Below, piece by piece: positions 1-6,224 of a stretch of DNA of 7,096 nt; position 1 is the first letter of the stretch, and every line of letters starts with the position of its first letter. The translations under genes and the position numbers were made by a program. The notes under the pieces are model-generated. The model was not told the origin of the DNA. It ran no database searches and was given only the letters and a program-made list of their open reading frames with translations. The DNA comes from CAZNFR01 sp964572225 (GTDB lineage: Bacteria; Bacteroidota; Bacteroidia; Bacteroidales; GCA-2748055), in the NCBI GenBank assembly GCA_964572225.1, contig CAZNFR010000131.1:1-7096 (forward strand). Reading direction: 5' to 3'.

Positions 1-59
1 AGTGTTAAGGCCGCTGTTGAAGCAGCTAACTTCTTCAGGAAATCTCTTCTTTTCTTCAT
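1..59 (-). CDS. N-terminus of a Tat-exported protein, truncated by the window edge
   Basis: Reading the minus strand from the ATG at 59-57 gives MKKRRDFLKKLAASTAAL followed by T and L, and the frame is still open at the window edge. This is a textbook twin-arginine signal start: basic n-region, R-R-D-F-L-K-K motif, then an Ala-rich hydrophobic stretch. The product should therefore be folded and cofactor-loaded in the cytoplasm before export across the inner membrane. Signals of this kind are common on Gfo/Idh/MocA-type oxidoreductases, sugar-phosphate-isomerase-like TIM barrels and sulfatases in Bacteroidota, but nothing of the mature protein is visible, so no function is assigned. The gene is divergent from the RraA-like gene and shares its 134-base upstream region. 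No Shine-Dalgarno is seen; the leader is A/T-rich. Confidence 0.72.
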   Translation of the reverse strand, partial: MKKRRDFLKKLAASTAALT

Positions 60-81
60 GATAAATAATCATTTAATTATG

Positions 82-96
82 GATATCAATGATATC
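82..96. promoter_or_regulatory. Palindrome GATATC-AAT-GATATC in the divergent intergenic region
   Basis: Two GATATC hexamers separated by AAT form a perfect 6-bp inverted repeat. Because GATATC is itself palindromic, they also read as a direct repeat. It lies 22 bases upstream of the start of the leftward Tat-signal gene, where a repressor could act. AT-rich DNA produces such palindromes by chance, so the operator reading is only tentative. Confidence 0.25.
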
Positions 97-143
97 TAAT
101 ATGAATTGCAAATATATAATCGACATAGATTCTATTATTTTAT

Positions 144-159
144 GATTATATTTATAATC
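144..159. promoter_or_regulatory. Palindrome GATTATA-TT-TATAATC upstream of the RraA-like gene
   Basis: A perfect 7-bp inverted repeat with a 2-base centre ends 34 bases before the ATG at 194. The spacing would suit an operator overlapping the promoter or early leader of the rightward genes. The centre is too short for a stable RNA hairpin, so a protein-binding site is likelier than an attenuator. The base composition makes chance occurrence a serious alternative. Confidence 0.25.
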
Positions 160-193
160 CGGAAATTGATCCAAAAGAAAATTAAACAAATAC

Positions 194-886
194 ATGAAGG
201 AATGGAAAACAGATGACCAGTTATTTGACCTGGTGAGAAATGAACTTTTTACTGCCGTAATCGGGGATATAATGGATAAAATGGGTCTTCAGCACCAGTT
301 CCTCTCCCCGGATATTCAACCCCTGAGAGAAGACATGATTCTTGCCGGGCGAGCCATGCCTGTGCTTGAAGCAGATGTATTTGATGAGCAGGGAGATTCT
401 TCCAAGAACCCCATCCTTAAAAAATCTTTTGGATTAATGCTGGAGGCTCTGGATGACTTAATGAAAAATGAAGTTTACATATGTACAGGTGCCTCTCCTA
501 ACTATGCGCTATGGGGGGAACTCATGAGTACCAGGGCTATGAAACTGGGGGCCGCAGGGGCCGTCGTTGATGGTTATTCCAGGGACACTTCAGGTATTCT
601 CAAACTGAACTTCCCAACATTTTCCTATGGCCGTTATGCACAGGATCAGGCCCCACGAGGGAAAGTCATCGATTTTAGAGTACCCATTGAGATGAATGGA
701 GTCGCTATAAAACCGGGCGATATAATTGTGGGTGATATCGATGGCGTTTGTGTTGTCCCGAGATCGGCAGAAACAGAGGTAATTAACGAGGCATTAAAAA
801 AGGCAAGGGTTGAAAAGCTTGTAAAATGCGCCATCGAAGAAGGAATGAGTGCAAGAGAAGCATTTGATAAGTATGGGATAATGTAA
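194..886 (+). CDS. RraA-like family protein (HMG/CHA aldolase or oxaloacetate decarboxylase type)
   Basis: This 230-residue protein belongs to the RraA/dimethylmenaquinone-methyltransferase-like fold. Many members are class II, divalent-metal-dependent aldolases acting on 4-hydroxy-4-methyl-2-oxoglutarate or related 2-oxo acids, or decarboxylases of oxaloacetate. The visible core is G-E at 108-109, then A-x-K-L-G-A-A-G-A-V-V-D-G at 115-127 and R130-D131, the Arg-Asp pair that binds substrate and metal in characterised aldolases. The C-terminal part has the usual P-G-D (174-176) and G-D-I-D-G-V-x-V-V-P (180-189) strand-turn segment. A helical tail of about 40 residues extends beyond the core. 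The ATG at 194 follows an A-rich leader without a Shine-Dalgarno. It heads the rightward gene string but lies 120 bases from the corrinoid genes, so shared transcription is likely but not shown. The true substrate is unknown; the old RNase E-inhibitor and menaquinone-methyltransferase names should not be used. Confidence 0.85.
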   Translation: MKEWKTDDQLFDLVRNELFTAVIGDIMDKMGLQHQFLSPDIQPLREDMILAGRAMPVLEADVFDEQGDSSKNPILKKSFGLMLEALDDLMKNEVYICTGASPNYALWGELMSTRAMKLGAAGAVVDGYSRDTSGILKLNFPTFSYGRYAQDQAPRGKVIDFRVPIEMNGVAIKPGDIIVGDIDGVCVVPRSAETEVINEALKKARVEKLVKCAIEEGMSAREAFDKYGIM

Positions 887-1006
887 TTTTCAATGATAAT
901 CAGATAAGTCGGTTCCATTTTAACTGTTATAAACCAAAACAAAAAGTTTTCTTTGTATATTTTTAAACACGAAATCCGGGCCGTTCAATTATATAAACAA
1001 ATAAAA

Positions 1007-1672
1007 ATGGAAACACTATTCAAACAAATAGCACATTGCGTTGAATTCGGAAAAATCAACAAGGCATCTCCATATCCTCCCGATATGAAGGGTCAGGATG
1101 GGGCCGATGAATTAACACGTAGAGCACTTGATGAAGGGGCTAAGGCGGGAGATATATTATCCAACTCCCTGATCATCGGCATGGAAAAAGTTGGAATAAA
1201 ATTCAGAGAAAATAAAGTCTTTGTACCCCAGGTACTCATGTCGGCTAAAGCAATGAGTGCCGCAATGGCTCATTTAAAGCCTTTCTTTAACAGTGGGGAA
1301 GCAAAAAGAAAAGGAACCTTCATAGTGGGTACAGTCGAAGGTGATTTACACGATATTGGGAAAAACCTTGTAGCAATGATGGTAGAAGGAAATGGATATG
1401 AAGTGATCGACCTGGGTGTCGATGTAAGTGCAGGACAATTTCTGGAGGAATTGGAAAAAAAGCCCGGAGCAATAGTCGGGCTATCTGCTCTCCTGACCAC
1501 CACTATGGTAAATATGGAGAAAATTGTTCAGAATATAAAGGAAAAGAACCCGGAAACGAAGATATGTATTGGAGGGGCTCCGGTTTCGATGGAGTTTTGT
1601 AATAAGATCAATGCTGATAATTTTAGTCCCGATCCGCAGGGATTGGTAGAATATTTAAATCAATTAGTTTAA
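1007..1672 (+). CDS. Methyltransferase corrinoid-binding protein (MtaC/MtbC/MttC-like)
   Basis: This 221-residue cytoplasmic protein would carry the methyl group on the cobalt of a corrinoid. Residues 1 to about 95 form the helical cap typical of the methionine-synthase-type B12-binding module, and about 103-221 the Rossmann-like B12 domain. The signature D113-L-H115-D-I-G118 supplies the lower axial His, followed by S160-A-L-L-T-T-T-M and G189-G-A-P-V, which line the nucleotide tail of the cofactor. Length and layout match cognate corrinoid proteins of methanol, methylamine and O-demethylase systems. An in-frame TTG lies upstream at 953, but it would add 18 residues outside the family core; the ATG at 1007 follows an A-rich leader and begins the cap helix. 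The stop lies 4 bases before the URO-D-type methyltransferase, the expected partner. The C-terminal segment N202-A-D-N-F departs from the usual I-G-A-D-G-Y pattern, a mild variation. Confidence 0.93.
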   Translation: METLFKQIAHCVEFGKINKASPYPPDMKGQDGADELTRRALDEGAKAGDILSNSLIIGMEKVGIKFRENKVFVPQVLMSAKAMSAAMAHLKPFFNSGEAKRKGTFIVGTVEGDLHDIGKNLVAMMVEGNGYEVIDLGVDVSAGQFLEELEKKPGAIVGLSALLTTTMVNMEKIVQNIKEKNPETKICIGGAPVSMEFCNKINADNFSPDPQGLVEYLNQLV

Positions 1673-1676
1673 TAAA

Positions 1677-3035
1677 ATGAATGAATTAGAAAGAGTTACC
1701 AGCGCTCTTCAACTCAAGGAGGTGGACAGGATTCCCTGGGTCCCTTTTGTTGGAGTACATGCGGCAAAATTGCTGGGAATTACCGCTGAAGAATACCTGA
1801 AATCAAGCGATCATATTGTGAATGGAGTCTCTGAAGCCATTGGGAAATATAATCCGGATGGAATTCCGGTGGTATTTGATCTGCAAATAGAAGCAGAAGT
1901 GCTGGGTTGTAAACTACATTGGTCGAATGATAATCCACCGGCGGTTATTTCCCATCCCTTGATGGATGGTGTGAATATTGATGATCTAAAAGTTCCCTGC
2001 AGTTGTAAAGGTAGAATTCCTGTGGTAATGGAGGCAGCTCGTCTGTTGAGGGATAAACATCCGGAAATTGCTCTGTATGGTTTGATAACCGGTCCCTTTA
2101 CTCTGGCTCTTCATCTGATGGGTACCGATATTTTTATGAAATTATTTGAAAACCCGGAAGAAGTCCATAAAGTCATGAATTTTGCGACCGAAGTGGGAAT
2201 CATGATGACCGGAAAATATATTGAAGCCGGATGTGATGTTATTGCCATGGTAGACCCGATGACCAGCCAGATTGATCCAGTTACCTTTGAGGAATTTGTA
2301 TCTCCTTATGCAACAAAATTATTTGAGTATATCAGAGAGCAAGGCTCACTTAGTTCATTTTTTGTTTGCGGGAATGCCCAGCAGAATATAGAAGTTATGT
2401 GTAAGTGCAAGCCCGATAATTTATCCATCGATGAAAATATACCTCTTGACTACGTGCGGGACGTTGCACTTGAGAATAAGGTGAGTTTTGGAGGAAACAT
2501 GAAACTGACAGTAGTATTGCTTATGGGATCAGAAGAGGACTCCAGGAGAGAAGCCCTTCAATGTATGGATACAGGTGGAAAGAAAGGCTTTATCCTGGCC
2601 CCGGGTTGTGATCTTCCCATGGACACTCCGGTTGAAAATTTACTGGCAGTAACAGAATTGGTTCATAATGAAGAGCTTCAGGGTAAACTACGGGGTTCAA
2701 CCGCACCTGTATCCGAAATTGAAAAACTCGACCTTACTGAGCACTGGCTTGAGGATAAGGTAGTAGTGGATGTGGTAACTCTGGACTCCTCTTCCTGTGC
2801 GCCATGTCAATATATGGTTGACGCAGTATTAAGGGCAGCAGATCCTTTTGGAGATAAGGTTGTTTGCAAAGAATACAGGATTAAAGAGCAAGAAGGTGTT
2901 CAAATGATGGCAAGCCTCGGAGTTAAAAGCATACCTTCGATTGTGATGGATGGAAAGGTTGAATTCAGTTCGCAAATTCCTCCGGTCAACCAAATTGAAC
3001 AAAAGATCAGAGACTATTTGTTAACAAAAAAATAA
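1677..3035 (+). CDS. URO-D-superfamily corrinoid methyltransferase fused to a C-terminal thioredoxin-like domain
   Basis: This 452-residue protein has two parts. Residues 1 to about 345 form a URO-D-superfamily TIM barrel of the MtaA/MtbA/CmuA kind, which moves methyl groups between corrinoid proteins and a substrate or thiol. It opens with the usual E-R-V-x-x-A-L...D-R-I-P-W, contains D193-P-M-T-S and S209-P, and has the two Cys of the metal site in V230-C231-G-N and P309-G-C311-D-L-P. MtaA-type enzymes read H-x-C at the first site; here the position two before C231 is F229. Residues about 361-452 form a thioredoxin-like domain with C374-A-P-C377 and a cis-Pro loop S418-I-P420-S-I-V. It sits directly after its likely corrinoid partner and abuts the GTPase gene without a gap. 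True uroporphyrinogen decarboxylase (HemE) is unlikely given the context and fusion. Whether it demethylates a substrate or methylates a thiol is undecided. Confidence 0.9.
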   Translation: MNELERVTSALQLKEVDRIPWVPFVGVHAAKLLGITAEEYLKSSDHIVNGVSEAIGKYNPDGIPVVFDLQIEAEVLGCKLHWSNDNPPAVISHPLMDGVNIDDLKVPCSCKGRIPVVMEAARLLRDKHPEIALYGLITGPFTLALHLMGTDIFMKLFENPEEVHKVMNFATEVGIMMTGKYIEAGCDVIAMVDPMTSQIDPVTFEEFVSPYATKLFEYIREQGSLSSFFVCGNAQQNIEVMCKCKPDNLSIDENIPLDYVRDVALENKVSFGGNMKLTVVLLMGSEEDSRREALQCMDTGGKKGFILAPGCDLPMDTPVENLLAVTELVHNEELQGKLRGSTAPVSEIEKLDLTEHWLEDKVVVDVVTLDSSSCAPCQYMVDAVLRAADPFGDKVVCKEYRIKEQEGVQMMASLGVKSIPSIVMDGKVEFSSQIPPVNQIEQKIRDYLLTKK

Positions 3036-3944
3036 ATGATCCCCTTTTATCTGGTAACGGGTTTCCTGGGAAGCGGTAAAACAACTTTGTTAAAAAACAT
3101 TCTCAGGGATTGGACTGATGGCAAAAGAATTGCGATTATACAAAACGAATTCGCGCCAACCGGAACAGATGGTAAGGAACTAAAAAGAGAAGGAAAACCT
3201 TTTAAACTGGTGGAGATCAACAATGGTTCGGTTTTTTGCGTTTGTACGCTGGGAACCTTCATTCAAACACTCAAAAAATTAATTGATGAGTATAAACCGG
3301 AGATAATTTTCCTCGAAGCATCCGGACTGGCCGATCCGATAAATATTATTGAACTCCTGCAGGAAAATACAGTAAAGGAAAAGCTTTCCCTTTCAAAGAT
3401 TCTCTGTGTAGTTGATGCGGTTAACTTTGACAAAGGACTAAATAAGATATCCAGATTTAAACACCAGGTGATGGTGGCTGATACTATTATTGTTAATAAA
3501 ACGGATCTTCATACCGGGAACCTGCAGGAACTGCAAAATAAACTTTTGCTATTGAATCCCTTTGCAGAAATCATCATTACCCATTACTGCAAGCTAAATT
3601 TGGATGAATTGTTGAAGGATAAAAACAGGGAGCATAAGGCTGCAAAAAGCTTTGGGGAAAAAGAATCGGAAGGAAGACCCGGTATAAAAACCTGCGTATT
3701 GAGAATTCATGAAAAGATTTCCAGGGAAGGATTAGAGCTATTTGTTAAGGAAATGATGAAAGAGTCAGCCAGAATCAAAGGTGTCGTTAATCTTTCCGAT
3801 AATCGGATTATGGGTATACAATCCGTTTTTGAAATTTTCGAAATGGAAGAAATCGATTCCTATACAGGACCTACGGAGATAGTGGCGTTTGGAGATACTA
3901 TTACTCCCGGAAATTTACGTAAGACCTTTCTTCAATACATTTAA
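3036..3944 (+). CDS. CobW/COG0523-family (G3E) GTPase, putative metallochaperone
   Basis: This 302-residue cytoplasmic P-loop GTPase belongs to the CobW/COG0523 branch, whose members deliver metals or assist cobalamin and metalloenzyme maturation. The Walker A is G9-F-L-G-S-G-K-T-T17; N37-E-F-A is the counterpart of the family's N-E-F-G; E94-A-S-G-L-A-D-P101 is the switch/Walker B region and N154-K-T-D-L158 the guanine-specificity motif. The CobW C-terminal domain spans roughly 218-302. The metal motif, normally G-C-x-C-C, is here G64-S-V-F-C68-V-C70-T, with two cysteines rather than three. No His-rich tail is present, unlike many zinc or nickel chaperones. The ATG at 3036 directly follows the TAA of the methyltransferase gene (3033-3035), suggesting translational coupling. 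Context points to a role in corrinoid or zinc loading of the neighbouring enzymes, but this is inference. Confidence 0.9.
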   Translation: MIPFYLVTGFLGSGKTTLLKNILRDWTDGKRIAIIQNEFAPTGTDGKELKREGKPFKLVEINNGSVFCVCTLGTFIQTLKKLIDEYKPEIIFLEASGLADPINIIELLQENTVKEKLSLSKILCVVDAVNFDKGLNKISRFKHQVMVADTIIVNKTDLHTGNLQELQNKLLLLNPFAEIIITHYCKLNLDELLKDKNREHKAAKSFGEKESEGRPGIKTCVLRIHEKISREGLELFVKEMMKESARIKGVVNLSDNRIMGIQSVFEIFEMEEIDSYTGPTEIVAFGDTITPGNLRKTFLQYI

Positions 3945-3946
3945 AG

Positions 3947-4687
3947 ATGCATTTAAAGGAATTTAAAATACCTGCATCCCAAATAAGAATAAATACCGGA
4001 ATGCTGTCAATGTTGATGGGCATTAAGGATAGAAATCTACCGGATCCCTACCAGGAAGTAATTGAAAACCAGGTAGCGAAACTTACAGACTATCCTGACT
4101 TACAAGGTGGTTATTGCCTGGTGGAGAATATAGATTTAATTCCGGGTAAGGGTTATTTTCTGGTAAATGGAATGGAATTCAAGGCAGGTAAACAGGTTTT
4201 ACAGTACCTTAAGCATAGTGAGATCCTCGCATTTTTTATTTGTACAGCAGGGGAAAGCATAAGTATCCACTCAAAAGAATTGATGAAAAATGGAGAATGG
4301 ATGGAAGGCTATGTTGCTGATCTCCTGGGATCATTGATGGTTGAAGAAGCAATGGAGATCGTATATGATCAAATAAAACTGGAAATGCAAAAGTCCGGAA
4401 TGAATGTGACAAATCGATACAGTCCCGGATACTGCGAATGGGACGTGGAAGAGCAAAAAAAGTTGTTTAGTTTGTTTCCGGCTGATTTTTGTGGAGTAAG
4501 CCTTGGTAAATCCTGCCTGATGTATCCGGTAAAGTCAGTGAGCGGTGTTATTGGTATAGGGAAAGACGTGAAATACCATAAATACGTTTGCCATGCCTGC
4601 TCGAATGTGGGTTGTATTTACCGTGATCTGAAGTATAAGGTTAGTACCCAGAAGCATATCAGATGGAAAGCCAAAATAAGAAAATAA
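3947..4687 (+). CDS. Stand-alone MetH-activation-domain-like protein with a C-terminal Cys cluster
   Basis: This 246-residue protein resembles the AdoMet-binding reactivation domain of cobalamin-dependent methionine synthase, without the rest of MetH. The clearest signature is R157-Y-S-P-G161-Y162, matching the R-x-x-x-G-Y AdoMet-binding motif, followed by the family-like stretch F181-C-G-V-S-L-G-K and S197-V-S-G-V-I-G-I-G. Near the C-terminus C215-H-A-C218-N-V-G-C223 (C-x2-C-x4-C) could bind an iron-sulfur cluster or metal. In MetH this domain lets AdoMet remethylate oxidised cobalamin; in clusters like this one a homologue sits beside the ferredoxin activator and probably helps bind or reactivate the corrinoid protein. 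Its start is 2 bases after the GTPase stop and its last 25 bases overlap the activator gene. No membrane segment or signal peptide is seen. The exact activity is unknown. Confidence 0.83.
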   Translation: MHLKEFKIPASQIRINTGMLSMLMGIKDRNLPDPYQEVIENQVAKLTDYPDLQGGYCLVENIDLIPGKGYFLVNGMEFKAGKQVLQYLKHSEILAFFICTAGESISIHSKELMKNGEWMEGYVADLLGSLMVEEAMEIVYDQIKLEMQKSGMNVTNRYSPGYCEWDVEEQKKLFSLFPADFCGVSLGKSCLMYPVKSVSGVIGIGKDVKYHKYVCHACSNVGCIYRDLKYKVSTQKHIRWKAKIRK

Positions 4688-6180
4688 AAATCTCCGTTAG
4701 CTCCAAAGGAACAAAAATAAAATTGTTGGGAGAAGCAGGAGATAATCTTCTCAAAATCTTAAACGAAAATGGTTTTCAGGTTTACTCTCCTTGTGGAGGT
4801 AACGGTACCTGTGGTAAATGCAAAGTATGGTTAAAAGGCAAAGGCCATGTGACTTCTTGCATGCATACCTTGGAAGAAAACCTCGATATTGTGCTGCCGG
4901 ATTCTCTCGAAGCCTCCATTCTTGCATCGCAATATGAGAATTCGCGTTCAGTCCCCCTCTCTCCGGGGAGATTCGATGAACTTTCCTCCTTCCCCGTGGG
5001 TGTTGCGATCGATATCGGTACCACAACCCTGGTTTTTCATTTCGTACAGCTCCTTACAGGAGTACTTGTAGGAACCCGGACCGCAATGAACCCTCAGGCC
5101 AAGTATGGTGCGGATGTAATTTCCCGGATTAATTTTACAATTACAGAATCTACCGGATTAAAAACACTGCAAAAGGAACTGCTGAAAGTAATCAATTCAG
5201 AGCTGAGTCATTTTGCGCAAGAAACGGAAATTTCTTTAGAGGACATAGTAAAACTGACGATAACAGGAAATACTACTATGCTTCATCTTTTGCTGGGCGA
5301 GGATCCTAAATCCCTGGCATTTGTTCCTTTCACCCCGGTTTTCACGGAGGAACGCAGAATTGAAACATCCACATTGAAACTATCCTGCAATCCCAAAGGA
5401 GATTTATGGATACTTCCCTCCCTCACAGCTTATCTCGGAGCGGATATCCTTGCCGGTATTGCTTCCCTGAATCCCCCTGAGAAAATTCAAAATTACCTTT
5501 TTGTTGATATCGGAACCAATGGTGAGATGGCACTTATTACTCCTCAAAAAATTTATACCTGTGCCACCGCAGCAGGACCCGCTTTCGAAGGTGCAAACAT
5601 TAAACATGGAATGCCCGCCATGGAAGGAGCAATCAATATTTTTGAAGGACCGGCAGATTTCAGCACTATAGGCGGATCTGTTGCCGCTGGTATATGTGGT
5701 TCGGGATTGATCGACCTTGTTGCTGTCCTCAGGAAACTGGATATCATTAAGAAAGAGGGTTTGCTTGAAAATGATTTTGAGATAGTTTCCTCCGGAAATA
5801 CCGCCGATGGAAATCCGATCTTTCTAACCCAAAAGGATGTGAGGGAAGTTCAGCTTGCAAAAAGTGCCATCATTTCCGGGATTAAAATTTTAATGCGCCA
5901 GGCAAATCTGGAAGAAAAAAATATAGATGCTTTATTTCTGGCCGGGGGATTTGGGAACTATATCCGGATTGAAAGCGCGGTTGCCATCGGTTTGCTTCCT
6001 GATGAACTAAAAGATAGAATAATACCTGTCGGAAATGCCTCCGGAACGGGTGCCTTCCTTGCATTAAAATCTGAAAGGTTTATGGAAATTGTAAAAACCG
6101 TAAAACAAAGAATGGAATTTATCGAACTGTCGGAACAGGATGATTTTATGACAGAATTTGCTTTGAATATGGATTTTTAA
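4663..6180 (+). CDS. RACo-type reductive activator of corrinoid protein (2Fe-2S ferredoxin + ASKHA ATPase, DUF4445)
   Basis: This 505-residue protein would drive ATP-dependent reduction of inactive Co(II) to Co(I) on the corrinoid protein. Residues 5 to about 85 are a plant-type ferredoxin with C44-x5-C50-x2-C53 and a fourth Cys at C66, ligands for one 2Fe-2S cluster. From about 112 the ASKHA domain begins: A115-I-D-I-G-T-T-T (phosphate 1), T201-G-N-T-T-M, V281-D-I-G-T-N-G-E (phosphate 2), G344-I-C-G-S-G-L-I, L426-A-G-G-F-G-N and G457-N-A-S-G-T-G-A. The order matches RACo and the O-demethylase and methylamine activators. It is shorter than typical RACo proteins of about 600 residues or more, because the linker between ferredoxin and ASKHA parts is only about 25 residues. 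The ATG at 4663 gives a normal ferredoxin start and a 25-base overlap with the preceding gene, implying coupled translation. It is the last gene of the rightward operon. Confidence 0.93.
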   Translation: MESQNKKIKISVSSKGTKIKLLGEAGDNLLKILNENGFQVYSPCGGNGTCGKCKVWLKGKGHVTSCMHTLEENLDIVLPDSLEASILASQYENSRSVPLSPGRFDELSSFPVGVAIDIGTTTLVFHFVQLLTGVLVGTRTAMNPQAKYGADVISRINFTITESTGLKTLQKELLKVINSELSHFAQETEISLEDIVKLTITGNTTMLHLLLGEDPKSLAFVPFTPVFTEERRIETSTLKLSCNPKGDLWILPSLTAYLGADILAGIASLNPPEKIQNYLFVDIGTNGEMALITPQKIYTCATAAGPAFEGANIKHGMPAMEGAINIFEGPADFSTIGGSVAAGICGSGLIDLVAVLRKLDIIKKEGLLENDFEIVSSGNTADGNPIFLTQKDVREVQLAKSAIISGIKILMRQANLEEKNIDALFLAGGFGNYIRIESAVAIGLLPDELKDRIIPVGNASGTGAFLALKSERFMEIVKTVKQRMEFIELSEQDDFMTEFALNMDF

Positions 6181-6194
6181 CATACTAATATCCC

Positions 6195-6224
6195 AGCAGA
6201 ATAGAAGAAATTCTTCTATTAGCT
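6195..6224. terminator. A/T-rich hairpin between convergent genes, possible bidirectional terminator
   Basis: Ten-base arms AATAGAAGAA (6200-6209) and TTCTTCTATT (6211-6220) flank a single central A, so the folded form is an 8-bp stem with a 5-base loop. Outer AGC (6195-6197) and GCT (6222-6224) can extend it across a small internal loop. It lies 15 bases after the activator stop and overlaps the TAA (6221-6219) of the minus-strand methyltransferase, where a two-way terminator would sit. The stem is weak and lacks a strong U-tract, so this is only plausible. Confidence 0.4.

Noticed and set aside
106..140. Sigma-type promoter from TTGCAA and TATTAT before the RraA-like gene
   Set aside because: The spacing is 21 bases and the region is so AT-rich that such pairs arise by chance.
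194..886. Regulator of RNase E or menaquinone methyltransferase
   Set aside because: Both are historical family names. The conserved D-G...R-D active-site residues fit an aldolase or decarboxylase-like enzyme, and no methyltransferase motif is present.
646..942. Minus-strand reading frame antisense to the RraA-like gene
   Set aside because: It mirrors a conserved coding region, has no family features, and is a shadow frame, as are the other antisense frames inside the operon.
948..955. Bacteroidota-type -7 promoter element (TTTCTTTG against TAnnTTTG) before the corrinoid gene
   Set aside because: One defined base mismatches and no convincing -33 element is found at the expected distance; this is too weak to list as a promoter.
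953..1006. TTG-initiated N-terminal extension of the corrinoid protein
   Set aside because: The extra 18 residues lie outside the family core, while the ATG at 1007 has the same A-rich leader as the other starts and begins the cap domain.
1677..2711. Genuine uroporphyrinogen decarboxylase (HemE) of haem synthesis
   Set aside because: The neighbours are corrinoid methyltransferase genes, the Cys metal-site motifs are of MtaA type, and a thioredoxin-like domain is fused; no haem genes are nearby.
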